NCBI RefSeq assembly: GCF_963169125.1 | Contig: NC_084795.1 | Span: 190,872,214-190,936,213, forward strand | Direction of reading: 5' to 3' | Source: Humulus lupulus | Lineage: Eukaryota; Streptophyta; Magnoliopsida; Rosales; Cannabaceae | Length of the DNA: 64,000 nt | Part shown: one piece after another, positions 25,173 through 35,959 of the stretch | How the letters are laid out: each line of letters starts with the position of its first letter | Position numbering within the stretch: the stretch's first letter is position 1 | Program-made: the position numbers and the translations under genes | Notes under the pieces: model-generated | Told to the model about the DNA's origin: nothing | Databases searched by the model: none | Seen by the model: only the letters and a program-made list of their open reading frames with translations

Positions 25173-26677
25173 TATCTAAAAGGACCTATGAATCGGGGAC
25201 TAAGCTTGCCTTTCTTTCCGAACCGCTTGACACTTTTCATAGGAGATATCTTCATGAAGACTTGATCTCCAACTTGGAATTCCACATCGCGTCGCTTGGT
25301 ATCCGCATATCTTTTCTGGCGGCTTTGAGCAGTCAGCATACGCTGTCTAATAAGTGTTACTGCTTCTTGAGCTTGTCTAATAGCTTCGGGCCTTAGAAGC
25401 TGCCTTTCTCCTACCTCGTCCCAGTGCAACGGTGATTGGCACCTTCGTCCAAATAGCAACTCATAAGGTGCCATACCGATCGTTGACTGGTAGCTGTTGT
25501 TGTATGAGAACTCGATCAGTGGTAAGTACTTGTTCCACGATCCTTCGAAATCAAGTACACATGCGCGTAGCATATCCTCTAAAATATGAATCGTATGCTC
25601 GAACTTCCCATCTGTCTGAGGATGGAAAGCTGTACTAAGGCTTAATTTAGTACCTATAGCTTGTTGTAAGCTTCTCCAAAATCTTGACGTAAATACTGAT
25701 CCTCTATCTGACACTATCGTCTTGGGGATTCCATGCAATCGTACAATCTCCTGGATGTAGATGTCTGCATGTTGGTCTGTCGTATATGAAGTCTTAACAG
25801 GAAGAAAATGAGCCGACATGGTTAGTCTATCTATGACTATCCAAGCGGAATCATGCTGCTTATTCGTCTTTGGCAGACCCGTTACGAAGTCCATGGCTAT
25901 ATCGTCCCACTTCCATTCTGGTATGCTAAGCGGTTGCAATAATCCTGCAGACCGCTGATGCTCCGCTTTCACTTGCTGGCATACCAGACACTTAGATACA
26001 TACTCCGCTATGTCCTTCTTCATCCCTGGCCACCAATAGACTGCCTTGATGTCATGAGTCATCTTGGTAGACCCTGGATGAACTGAGTACGGAGTATTGT
26101 GCGCTTCTTCTAGGATCGTCTTCTTAATACTTTGATTGTCTGGCACGCATACCCGATCCTTATATCTCAATAAACCTTGACTGGATATTGAGAAATATGT
26201 AGTCTTGCCTTCTCTGACTGCATCCATGTGCGCTGTTAGTGTGTCATCATGCCTCTGACCAATCCGTATGTCCTCTAACAGATTCGATTGGATAGACAAG
26301 TTAGCCAGCTTGCCTACAATCACTTCTATTCTGGCACTAATCAGCTCCTGCTGTAGCGGCTTCTCTATTCCGGCTAAAGCTGCTAAATTTCCATAACTTT
26401 TCCTACTAAGTGTATCGGAAACTACGTTCGCCTTCCCCGGGTGGTATAGGAAATCGTAATCTCTTACTAACTCCAACCACCGGCGCTGCCTCAAGTTAAG
26501 CTCCCTTTGAGTAAAGAAGTACTTTAAACTCCTGTGGTCCGTATAAATCTCACACCGTTCTCCGTAAGGATAATGGCGCCAGATTTTTAACGCAAAGACC
26601 ACCGCTGCCAACACCATATCGTGAGTTGGATAGCGTTGCTTATACTCCTTCAACTGACGTGAGGCGTAAGCTATCAC
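25139..26677 (-). pseudogene. Chromovirus RNase H C-terminal part and integrase
   Basis: 512 open codons. RNase H C-terminal half comes first ([41 protein letters not shown]). It is followed by an integrase zinc-binding domain ([12 protein letters not shown]...CLVCQQVK) and core: D in [14 protein letters not shown] in [11 protein letters not shown], and E in [11 protein letters not shown]. The usual glutamine before the catalytic E region is lysine here. All three catalytic acidic residues remain. The frame is lost at both ends: at about 26680, where the RNase H N-terminal half lies in another frame after a stop at the tyrosine before SDAS, and at about 25160 before the chromodomain. Confidence 0.88.
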
Positions 26678-27500
26678 CTCGTCGTTTTTGCATCAAAACG
26701 CATCCCAATCCTAGCTTTGATGCATCGCTTTAGACAACGAACTTATCGTCGGGTGTCGGTACACTAAGTACTGGTGTTGAGCAAAGCTTATCTTTAAGCA
26801 ACTGGAAGCTTTCTTCACATTTATCGTTCCAGTTAAACTTTTATTGCTTCCGGGTCAGGTTGGTGAGTGGAGTGGCTATCTTAGAAAAGCCCTCTACAAA
26901 CTTTCTATAATAACCTGCTAGCCCTAAGAAGCTTCTTACTTCCGACGCGTTCTTTGGTCTAGGCCAATTCTTCACGGCCTCTACCTTTGATGGATCTACT
27001 GCAACTCCGTCTTTCGATATGATGTGCCTGAGGAACGCCACTTGCGAAAGTCAAAATTCGCATTTCTTGAACTTGGCGTAAAGTTTATGCTCCTTCAATC
27101 GCGTCGAATTCATCCTCAAATGTTCCTCGTGCCCTACTTCATCCTTGGAGTATACTAAGATATCGTCGATGAATACAACGACGAATTTATCTGAGTAATC
27201 CTTGAAGACCCTATTCATTAAGTCCATAAACGCGGCTGGTGCGTTAGTAAGACCAAAAGACATGACCAAGAACTCGTAATGTCCATAACGAGTCCTAAAG
27301 GCTGTCTTAGGAATATCTTCTCCCTTTACCTTGAGCTGATGATACCCGGACCGTAAATCGATCTTAGAAAATACAGTCGCGCCTCGGAGTTGATCAAACA
27401 AATCATCAATTCGAGGTAGCAGGTACTTGTTCTTAATCGTTACTTTGTTCAGCTTATGATAGTCTATGCACATCCGCATACTTCCGTCCTTCTTCTTCAC
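26678..27500 (-). pseudogene. Chromovirus reverse transcriptase and start of RNase H
   Basis: Segment 27051-27500 holds the fingers and palm ([56 protein letters not shown]) and the catalytic FIDDILVYS. Segment 26841-27041 holds the thumb and connection (VEAVKNWPRPKNASEVRSFL, LAGYYRKFVEGFSKI). They are separated by a break near 27045, and the second ends at a stop after NLTRKQ. The remaining stretch to 26678 has recognisable RNase H residues (DDKFVV, stop, SDAS). The catalytic aspartates are kept, but no continuous protein is possible. Confidence 0.85.
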
Positions 27501-27501
27501 G

Positions 27502-28278
27502 AATAGTACCGGAGCTCCCCATGGTGAATGGCTTGGCCTAAGTCTAGGAGTTCTTGTAGCTGCGTCTATAACTCCTTGAGTTCCGTAGGTGCCATCCGGT
27601 ATGGTGCCTTAGAGATAAGCTCGGTGCCTGGTACTAATTCTATCGTGAAGTCTATCTCTCGAGTTGGTGGCAATCCTGGCAAGTCATCGGGAAAAACTTC
27701 TGGAAATTCTTGTATAACTCAAACATCTCTAACTTTAAGTGACGTCTCCTTCTCCACATTCGTGATGCTGGCTAAGAACACTTGACATCCTTTCTCTATC
27801 CTTTGTTGAGCTTTGAGAGATGACACTAACGGGGTGCGTAATCCTGAAGCTTGTCCCATGAAGCATCGTCTCTGGCCATCAGGAGTCTTGAACATCACCT
27901 TCTTGCGTTTTCTGTCGATCGTTGCGCCATGCCGTGCTAGCCGATCCATGCCTAGTATTACATTGAAGTCCTTGATCACTAGCTCTATCAGGTCTCCTTC
28001 TAGTTCTATGTCCTCAATCTTGATCGGTACGCCTCGTACTATTCGTGATGATAGAACTACTTTGCCCGAAGGCAACTCGGTTACAAACCTAGTTCTAAAT
28101 CTTTCACTAGGTTTGTCTAGTTTTTCTATCATTCCTAATGAGATATACGAGTATACTGCTACCAATCAAGCGATACTAGAACATATACTATCGAGGATAG
28201 GATCTGACCTGTAAATCCTTGTTACTAGCATGGGTTCCTCCTTGGGTCAAGGCAAAGACTTTGGTCTGGAACCATCGT
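27502..28278 (-). pseudogene. Chromovirus protease region, active site destroyed
   Basis: 27719-28165 encodes the body of a retroviral-type aspartic protease: VYSYISLGMIEKL, VPIKIEDIELEGDLIELV and the ILGMDRLARHGATIDR motif that follows the active site in plant chromoviruses. The residues before YSYIS, where the catalytic aspartate triad belongs, have been replaced, with a TGA at 28166-28168. The upstream linker between gag and protease (28169-28278) has no zinc knuckle. Downstream, 27502-27718 has the pre-RT linker ([17 protein letters not shown], in another frame) with stops and a small deletion before the RT start. Confidence 0.8.
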
Positions 28279-29127
28279 TTAATCCTTCTTCTCCTTACTA
28301 ACATTAATCTGAATCCTTTCTACTTCTATTGCCATTTCTAGAATATTGGCATAGGTAGTGGTTCCCAGGTTTGCTAACTTAACCCCTAATTCCATCTTTG
28401 GTCTAAGTCCTCTGACGAACTTGGTCAACCTCGTAAAGTCGGTTGGGACCAACTCTGGTGCAAACTTGACTAATCTGTTGAACTGACGAGCATATTCTTC
28501 TATCATTAGCGATGACTTCCGAGGTGTAATAATTCTTGTGGAACGGCTCCACAAATCTTGTCCATATCATGGTGGTGACATCGTTAGTCTGCTGAACTAA
28601 GTCCCACCATATTCTGGCATCCTTCCTGAGTAATGACGAGACGCAGGATATGCGGTCCGTATTACTGAGGTTCATGTGCGTAAGAATTGGCTTCACATTC
28701 CTTAGCCACTCTTCTGCCTCAAAGGGGTCTATAGTCCCTTCGAAGTTTGGAGCGTGCTGCTTGCGGAACCTTTCATACACTGACTCCATATTCGGTACTG
28801 GATGTGGCACATAGTTCGTCACTGGCCATCCCCCATATGGACCAACTTGTTGGGGTGCTAAGGCCATTTGTTGTAGCTGCGGCTGCGGTTGCGGCGGAGG
28901 CTGAGGCTGAGTCTGCGCCTGTTGACGTTGTTGCTGCAAGAGTTCCTCGACTTGTTGTCGCCGTCTAGCGATTTCCGCGGTGTTGTCAGCTGGCGGTGTC
29001 GGCGTGTTGTGGCTAGTAGTAGCACGCACTCCTCTTCTGCGAACTGGAGGGCATTATTGGTCATTGGAACAACGTTGGAGGCGTTTCCGCTGGTGCGTGC
29101 AGATCTTCGGAGCGACATCTTCATCAA
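28279..29127 (-). pseudogene. Chromovirus gag, three frames
   Basis: The N-terminus is in one frame (from 29127: RRSARTSGNASNVVPMTN). The central part is in a second (28403-29029: a Q/P-rich stretch, then NFEGTIDPFEAEEWLRNV and DARIWWDLV of the retrotransposon gag domain). The C-terminal part is in a third (28279-28554: IEEYARQFNRLVKFAPELV, RFVRGL-type motif, EMAIEVERIQ). The frameshifts are near 29030 and 28500. The expected CCHC zinc knuckle after this region is missing. Confidence 0.85.
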
Positions 29128-29645
29128 AAGCTCTAACAGTCGAGAACTTGTTAGAACTTACCCTAATAGGCTCTAAGGCAAAAACTTATTCTAAAACAAA
29201 CATATCTCGGACCTATTTATTATGACTTCTTATGAAAAATTATATAGGTCTTTATTTATTATTAGAGTGGGTTTCTATACTTAGAAAAACAAGTCATCTT
29301 TATTTTCTAGGTGTGTTTCTACTCATCCTATATGACTTAATTCTCAGGCTCGAAACTTATCTTTGTTCCAAAGTTAACCATATTGAGGGAGGGCTGGGAT
29401 CAGTAAAATCGTTCCCACTACTAAGGCCCCCTAACTCTCAATAAGGAAACTTGGTTCATTGATTTGTATCCACCTTCACTGAACTTAGTCATTATTCATT
29501 TTACTTATTACTTATTATGATTGCGAAAATAAAATCAAACTCATACATGATGATAAAATAACATGAAATTAATTTGGAAAAATAATTTTCACTTATTACA
29601 ATCATAAAATAAAGAAACAAAACAAACAATGAAAAACTAGCTATT
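29128..29645 (-). other. Chromovirus leader spacer between extra ORF and gag
   Basis: About 518 bp of AT-rich, non-coding sequence between the extra ORF stop and gag. The short ORFs on the opposite strand are not convincing. I see no clear function. Confidence 0.5.
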
Positions 29646-30113
29646 CTAAAAATCGGGATCTTCTACATCCGATCCTTCATCTAGCATATCATTATCTATC
29701 TCCTTATAATCATCATTGTCTTGAGCCTCAAAATTTCCTCGGGGAAGATTCAAGAAGATCCTATGTTGTTGCTCATTAGTGAATTGAAACTCTAAATCAT
29801 AGGTGAACTTAAGTATGAGAGAATAATATCTTAGGGCTGCTTGTAAGTCATCATCATTATTTATATTCTCCCATATTTCTTCTAAAGTTAAAATTGCTGA
29901 AGGGAAATCTTTTAAAAGCCTAATTACTAGGACATATTGTTCTGCAGCTCTCATCATGATTTGCTTAGACTCTTGAAGGTGACCTATCTCTTTGTGGAAC
30001 AAGATCAATCTTTGAGTGATCTTTTCTAGTGCTCCTACGGTGTTTCTTGGCTCCCTTATTCTTTTTAAAGCCTTAATGGCTCGGATATCCTCATTGCTTA
30101 AAGCTCCGTTCAT
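29646..30113 (-). CDS. Extra ORF (155 aa) between primer site and gag of the chromovirus, unknown function
   Basis: Intact ATG-to-TAG ORF, same strand as the element. It begins about 150 bp inside the primer site and ends about 520 bp before gag. The predicted protein is helical and charged: a basic N-terminal third (IRAIKALKRIREPRN), a middle segment with LILFHKEIGHLQESK and YVLVIRLLKDFPSAIL, and a strongly acidic tail (EIDNDMLDEGSDVEDPDF). No signal peptide, membrane segment, zinc finger or catalytic motif is visible, and I do not recognise the family. It is the only long intact ORF in an element whose gag and pol are broken. Extra ORFs occur in several plant Ty3 lineages, mostly Tat and Athila; one ahead of gag in a chromovirus is unusual. 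It could be non-coding chance, but 155 codons at about 65% AT makes this less likely. Confidence 0.6.
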   Translation of the reverse strand: MNGALSNEDIRAIKALKRIREPRNTVGALEKITQRLILFHKEIGHLQESKQIMMRAAEQYVLVIRLLKDFPSAILTLEEIWENINNDDDLQAALRYYSLILKFTYDLEFQFTNEQQHRIFLNLPRGNFEAQDNDDYKEIDNDMLDEGSDVEDPDF

Positions 30114-30254
30114 TCTTAACTGAAAACATAAACACTAAAAGTGTTAGCTATACACATAAGTAACATAACTAGTAACTTAAACACTTACTTGGCGGTCCGA
30201 TTCGGAGCTTTGAGCGTGTGTATCGAGGAGAACTTCATGCGAAGGAACCGTTTT

Positions 30255-30266
30255 CTCTGATACCAA
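30255..30266 (-). other. Chromovirus primer binding site (initiator-Met tRNA)
   Basis: TTGGTATCAGAG on the minus strand, one base inside the 5' LTR. It is complementary to the 3' end of plant initiator methionine tRNA and is the standard primer site of this group. Confidence 0.9.
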
Positions 30267-31440
30267 CTGTAATGACCCACTACTCTAAACTATTTGGACC
30301 ATTAGCGAAACTATACATAAAACTTACATTTTTACGAAAATACCATAATTTATTGAGTAACTTGCAAAATAAGAGTTATTTACAAAGAAACAGAATACTA
30401 AGAAGGATTTGGGATCCCATTGTCTTTAAAAACAAAACATGATTTATATGAAAAGAATTACATAAGAAAATGCGGAAAAATACATATAAAACCATAGAAA
30501 TTAAAAGGAGACTACATCCTCGAATCGAATAACGCTCGGCCCCTTGACTCCATTCATCATCGATACACATCCTCCAAGCGTCACGAATCTTTCCACCTCT
30601 AAAGCTTATTTCCTGCACATAAACAGAAAGGAATGAGCCTAATGCCCAGCAAGGAAAAATCTAACACATAGTCATAAACATAAACATAATTTCATAATAA
30701 CGTAAAGACATATCATAACACATAATTCACTTATTATAATGGCCATTATTACTTGGGGTCCCATAGACTAAACAAGCTTATGCCCATGAGATTAGTGGGG
30801 TCCTACCAGCTAAATAGGCATATGCCCACAATCTTTTTGGGGTCTTGTTAGTCAAATAGGGCATATGCCCAAGCCTACAAACATACATACATACATACAT
30901 ACATACATAACACATTCATAACATATCATAACATAACACATATGATAACATAAGCACATAACATATTGATTCTAGCCTATTTTCCTTACCAAAGTTACCG
31001 GAATAAAATGGACTGAGTTGGGACTTTTTGGAACACTCCTAAAACCATAATGAACAAGAGTGAGTCTAAAGAAAGGAGATGAAATGAAAGAGAATAGGAA
31101 GACTAAACCATTAAAAGAAAATATGCTTACCACAACTTAAGTGCTTAAGAACTTGGATTCCCTAACCAAAATAAGAATGAGGTTAGGAAATTGAGTAGAA
31201 GACTAAGAGAAAGGAAACATAATACAGAAAGGAACTAGAGTTTTGGTTACCTCAAAGATTTGCAAGATCAATCTAACCTCCACCGAAATACTATAGAACT
31301 CACTTCCCAAAGTGTTTGATAAGCTTATGATGTTTAAGCTTATAGTTTTCCCAAACCAGGTGTTTACACTCTCACACTCACTTAACACTAGCAGCTTCTG
31401 AACTTAGAGCAAAAGGTGAATAATGGCTGGGTACTAGGTC

Positions 31441-31450
31441 CTATTTATAG
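31441..31450 (-). promoter_or_regulatory. TATA box of chromovirus 5' LTR
   Basis: CTATAAATAG on the minus strand. U3 would be 32198 to about 31410, with R and U5 to 30268. Confidence 0.7.
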
Positions 31451-31631
31451 AGTTTGGAGATGAAAAGATCTTGATTTTACTTGAATAAAAATAATGGCTT
31501 TTTAGGTGAAAATCATTTGAATAATCGTTCAGCAGAGGCTGAAGACTCGTTCAAAAGATGCTGGACTTATGAAGAAGTTTGAATGGCTGAAAGGAAAAGA
31601 ATTCAAAAACAATTGAACATATGCTGAAGGA

Positions 31632-31759
31632 GGCGATATATCGCCCCCTGTAGGCGATATATCACCTGGGCCAGTATGCCCGAGGCGACCGTGCATCGAT
31701 TCGTGTTTTCCGTATCTACGTGCTGCGATATATCGCCCCCTATAGCTGCGATATATCGG
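31632..31759. promoter_or_regulatory. GCGATATATCGC dyad cluster, 5' LTR copy
   Basis: GCGATA starts lie at 31633, 31654, 31725 and 31748, the same spacing as in the 3' LTR. The second dyad reads GGCGATATATCACC and is no longer symmetric. The cluster lies upstream of the TATA box in the transcribing LTR. Confidence 0.75.
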
Positions 31760-32198
31760 CACACGCTGAATATTTAAACACGAAATTACACATTTTTAGC
31801 TAAGTTTGAATGGAGTAAACAGCCTTGACTAAGCCCTCAACGTACTCAAAGCTGCTGACTGACCCTATAACATTCAAACTTTACTCCTTATTAGATTTAA
31901 TCCCCAAAAATACTTAATCCTTACTCACCATTCATAACATGTGTTTAAAATCCTATTGGTTGATGTCTAAACCTTATAATATAATAAATATAATCCTTAA
32001 TATCAGTCACTTTAATCAAACCTTAGGTTATCCTTAATATTCTTAAACTATAGATTAAACTTAGAAAATCTATAAGTACTACTATGAGTGTCCAAATAAT
32101 TCCCGGTCTGAACCAAAAATCCATAGTAACAAAGATAATGCTATAAATACTATCATACTACTATCTATCTTAGCTAAGTAAAGTTCTTGGACTCTACA

Positions 32199-32203
32199 CT
32201 GGG
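32199..32203. repeat. Target-site duplication CTGGG, right copy
   Basis: It directly follows the LTR end CTCTACA and matches 22880-22884. Confidence 0.95.
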
Positions 32204-32384
32204 CTTCTTCTATACTTGGTATTTCCAAGAACTCTACTGGAACTAACCCCAAAGCCTCCGTCTCCCTGGAGGTGGCGAGCTTGGCAAGAGCGTCTGCGTT
32301 AGCGTTCTGCTCCCGAGGTATCTGCTCGATTGAGCCTTGCCCAAACGCGGATTGCGCAACTTTTACCTTTGCCAGGTAGGCAGT
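32204..32384 (-). pseudogene. Tat-1 fragment between archaeal-type RNase H and integrase
   Basis: A 180-bp piece of Tat-1 trapped between two insertions. It reads YLAKVKVAQSAFGQG, then IPREQNANADALAKLA and LGLVPVEFLEIPS. The NADALAKLA segment is the end of the RNase H domain in Tat elements. The reading frame joins 35527 upstream and 22879 downstream. The corresponding Tat-2 segment is near 57900-58020. Confidence 0.85.
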
Positions 32385-33495
32385 TGTAACGCCCTACTAC
32401 CTTAGAGCCGTTACCAAGTGAGTTTTAAGACAAAACAGTGCAATGAACTCGCTAACCGAGGTTTTTAAAACAAAAGTGTGACTAATAAAAAGTTAAGGCT
32501 GTAATCTTTGAAAATGCGTTGTTTCATTCAAACTTTTAGTATTAAACATTTGGGATCCCAAAATAAGGTTTGAAACTATTTACATCTTAAAATAAGTTTA
32601 CTGTTGATCAGTTCTAAAAATCATAGATTATTACAGCCATTTTCGAATAAACCCCCAACCAAAGCAGTCGGGCAGGCCAAACATGTACGCGTCGCTTCAC
32701 GCTCTCCGTACTCATGGTTGGTTGACTCAATCTATGCCCTTACCTGCAACACAGAGCACCCGTGAGCCGAAGCCCAGCAAGAAAACTCATGTAGTTCATA
32801 ACATATGCAATATATACAGTTAATCATATCAGATAGTCCACAGATAAACAAGTCAACCATTAGACTAAGCAAACACGGCCATGCCGCCCCAGCACCCTTA
32901 CCACAGCCTGGGGTCTCGGTTCTCACCGTAAGGATCTCACATGTATCCTCTGGGTCCTACCCTGACTATAAGCATCCCATGTGCTAAGTGTTACTTCCGG
33001 CCCCGCTGCCGTTCTCGGCCTTGCCGCCCTCGGCCATAGCCGTTCATCTCACTATAATCACACATATAGTATATCTCAAAATAACATTCAAACAAATACC
33101 AATTCATTTAAATCTGCACCCTAACATGTAATGCAATATAGGACCGTGCCCTGCAATCATCTCATCATGTAACATGCAATATAGGGCCGTGCCCCGCAAT
33201 CACACTATGGGCCCATGCCCCATCCTACGGGTGTTATAGTTTTCTTACCTGTATTCCGAGCTTTCCGATGCACCAAGGCCACAAGCACGGTCCTCAAGCA
33301 CGAGTCTCTCCGTAATCCTAGTCACAACACACATAAAACACTTTTTAATACTAACCAACCCAAAACCACTTCCCGGGACCAATCCCGCACTCTCGGGACC
33401 TCTAATTCCCTAAAACAATACATTGGAAACATCCCCCGAACCCCCGGAGTAAAAGCTCAAAAATGCAAAATTTCAAGTCCTGAAAATGGCCTAGC

Positions 33496-33547
33496 GCCGC
33501 GGTGCTACCCAAGAGGGCCGCGGCGCCCAAGAACAGGGCCGCGACGC
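33496..33547. promoter_or_regulatory. Three GCCGCGG motifs at exact 21-bp spacing in X LTR
   Basis: GCCGCGGTGC (33496), GCCGCGGCGC (33517) and GCCGCGACGC (33538). Spacer sequence is of the type CCCAAGA. This corresponds to the paired motifs in the other X LTRs. Confidence 0.7.
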
Positions 33548-34237
33548 TCATACGCGAAACCCAGGTTTCTGGGTTTTTCCCTGCATTTTCCTCGAGCTAA
33601 CACCATTCCAAATCATCCCAAGCAGGTACCCAAGCCCCAAAACCAAATAAAAACCCCACTTAGACCATCTAACAACTCAGAAACATCATCAAAGAAACCC
33701 AAACACAAAAATCAAATCCCCAAAATCCACATCTTTGATTTCAATTTCATAAAATAAAAAACCCAAAACTCAAACTTAAACCATGCTTAAATTCCTCAAA
33801 CCATAACAGAAACAAGCCTTAAATCACATAGAATCCTTACCTTGAATGAAGAATCCAACCCTAAGCTTCCTTCATCTCCTAAGTCTCCAATTTCAGCTCC
33901 ATCACTCCTCTTCTTCTTCTTCTTCTTCTTCTCATTGCCCTAGCTTCCCTTCTAGCTTTTCTTCTCTTCCAATTATATCAAAACCAACATATGACCAAGC
34001 CCCAAACCGTGTACCCCTTATTACCCAGCTGCAACATATCTAATTCCCAGCCAAATGACCATTTTACCCCTTCATCAAAACCCTTTGCTAACTAAACCTC
34101 AAGGGCACTCTAGTCCTTTCTCCTATATTGCAATTCTACCATTTCTTTCACCTAAACTTGTTACTCTCAGCAGTAACTAATGGTTACCCAAGTTACTCAA
34201 TCACCAATAACCATTACCCGCTAAATCTCAATTTAAC

Positions 34238-35126
34238 TGTTTACCGAGTTTTTCGGAAACGAATACAAACAGAATAATAAAAAGATAAGAACTGTAAAAG
34301 TGCTGAAATGTAACTAAACAAACAGTGTTTTTACGTGGTTCAGGCGTTAACAAGCCCTAGTCCATGAGTCGATGTTATTATACTTGGAAAGGACTACAGT
34401 AAGATGGCTAGTGTACAAGAACTTCACACACTCACAGTGTTTCTCTCGGGTTCTCTTGAAGAAGATGAAGCTAGAGAGATTTTTGTAGAGTTTTTGCTCT
34501 GTGATCTGTTGGCCGTCCCCCTTCTTGTAAAATGAAGGGGTCTTTATAGCTAGGGTTTTGGATTAGGGTTTTTCTCTACGTACATGAGTCTTAATTACTC
34601 CAGCCATAAATAGGGAATACAATTACTGTAGTAGCATGGCTACAAAACTCTATGTGGGTATATTTACATGAAAGTATGGGGAACACACAAAGTCAGCCGT
34701 CTTTTCCAAGTTGTCAGCGGAACAGTAGGCGAAAAGGTACCCTTAGGCGTGCTGGGATGTGTGCGGCTTTGACCTGTCGGGCGTGTCAGGCGGGATCCGG
34801 TGTCAGATGGATATCATTCCAAATATGCCTCCTCCATGACTCGTCCGCTTGATTTAGTTCCGTGCAAGGCACGGAACTGTTTCCGCGAAGACCACTTGAA
34901 GAGCTTCTCCTGGAAGGAGCTTCCCTGAAGGATACCCCTTCAGGAGTCCGAGAGGGTCGACGAGCCTCCGTGTCGTGTTTGCTGGACAGAGTAATCCGGA
35001 CACTAAACGGGAGAGGCGAAGCCTTTCTGTCCACCCGCGAGCTCTGGTCACCTACCGTGAGAGACAGTGGTAATTCTGCTTCCCCGAGGACATCAATCTA
35101 AACGCTATCCGGAAATCTGGATAACA
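34238..35126 (-). mobile_element. Nested solo LTR, 889 bp, Tat-like
   Basis: TGTTTACCGAG...GGATAACA with a perfect 5-bp duplication TTAAC (34233-34237 and 35127-35131). The plus-strand start has the same design as the Tat-1 LTR (TGTT, then a short hairpin, then ACGTGGTTCAGGCGTTAA like TAGGTGGTTCAAAGGTTAA at 40541). This suggests a Tat LTR in minus orientation. CTATAAAG on the minus strand at 34542-34549 is a TATA candidate. No coding sequence. Confidence 0.8.
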
Positions 35127-35526
35127 TTAACCATAACAATTCCTAAGGTACCCCTAGGCTCCTCCCGAGCCGGGTATAAAATCCCGTTGTGACTTTTAAG
35201 TAAACTAGCTCTCTAGGACCGTCTTGGCACGTGCATCACAATAATAACACCACACTCACGTGGTACAATTCACAGGATACAATTATCACATATATGCCCT
35301 CGGCGGGCTAAAATTACCAATTTACCCCTATCATGCAAACGGGGTCCACATGCATATTTATTTCACCTAACATGCATACTAACCACGTAGTCATGCATCT
35401 CGAATGTTCAATTAGTCATATAACATGCTTTAAATCATAAAATCACACATAAATCCCAACATGCCCTCCTGGCACACTAATCAAGGCCCTTAAGCCTTAT
35501 TAGCGATTTTGGGTCGTTACAGCAGC

Positions 35527-35959
35527 TATCTTGAGTCCTCGTGCCTGATATTCGCCCAGAACCTGGTTTACCCTGAGCTGGGAGTCACTGAAGCACTGGA
35601 TGGAGCTCGCCTTCAACTCCTGGGATATTCTTAGCCCGGCCAGCAAAGCTTCGTATTCGGCCTCGTTGTTGGAGGCCTTGAATCCGAATCTCAGCGTCGA
35701 GTGGAATCTATGTCCCTCAAGGGATATTAAAATGATTCCAGCCCCAGAGCCGTTCTCATTGGATGAACCATCCATGAAGATCCTCCACGACGCATGGGAC
35801 GAGGCGACCTGGGGCGAGTCTTCTACAGGATCCTCCCAGAATCCTGTGCACTTCGCCACAAAATCGGCCAAGGCCTGAATTTTTATTGCAGTTCGTGGGG
35901 TGTACAAAATCTCGAACTGACTGAGTTCGATAGCCCACTTTAACAGACGTCCCGATGCT
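35527..35959 (-). pseudogene. Tat-1 archaeal-type RNase H
   Basis: Reads LYTPRTAIKIQALADFVAKC, then the catalytic residues: D in RIFMDGSSNENGSGAG, E in NNEAEYEALLAGL, D in FSDSQLRVNQVLGEYQARG. This second RNase H, homologous to the archaeal and cellular type, is specific to Tat retrotransposons. The frame differs from the upstream RNase H because of one extra A in an A-run near 35970. It is cut by the X LTR at 35526 and resumes at 32384. Confidence 0.88.

Larger units (their letters stand above)
22885..32198 (-). mobile_element. Ty3/gypsy chromovirus (Tekay/Del-like), 9314 bp, complete with LTRs
   Basis: Two 1931-bp LTRs flank a 5.4-kb interior and the element has perfect 5-bp CTGGG duplications. 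In minus orientation the LTR begins TGTAGAGTCC and ends GGTCATTACA. The primer site matches initiator-Met tRNA, the polypurine tract abuts the 3' LTR, and a chromodomain follows integrase; together these point to a chromovirus. The two LTRs differ at only three positions that I could find (23187/30570 T/C, 23260/30643 T/G, 24281/31664 G/A), so insertion was very recent. Even so, gag, protease, reverse transcriptase and RNase H carry stops and frameshifts. It sits within the pol region of Tat-1, between the archaeal-type RNase H and integrase. Confidence 0.95.
30268..32198 (-). repeat. Chromovirus 5' LTR
   Basis: 1931 bp. It matches 22885-24815 at a constant offset of 7383 bp except for the three substitutions listed for the element. 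One of them (31664) breaks the second GCGATATATCGC dyad in this copy. Confidence 0.95.
32385..35521 (-). mobile_element. Solo LTR, family X (chromovirus-like), carrying a nested solo LTR
   Basis: Runs from TGTAACGCCC to GTCGTTACA, flanked by GCAGT (32380-32384) and GCAGC (35522-35526), a 5-bp target duplication with one mismatch. The uninterrupted Tat-1 frame supports GCAGC as original. Without the nested element it is about 2.24 kb. There are no internal genes or terminal direct repeats, so it is a solo LTR left by recombination. The minus-strand start (TGTAACGACCCAAAATCGC) matches the starts of 44445-47396 and of the reverse of 58841-61234. The conserved TTGCTGGGC...GTGCAGG block lies at 32738-32786. 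The short proline-rich ORFs on the plus strand are not genes. Confidence 0.85.

Noticed and set aside
32805..32987. Possible tRNA or small RNA in the GC-rich part of the X LTR
   Set aside because: No cloverleaf, box A or box B could be recognised.
33215..34043. Plus-strand ORFs rich in proline and serine
   Set aside because: They lie wholly within a solo LTR, antisense to it, with no homologous frame in other X LTRs.
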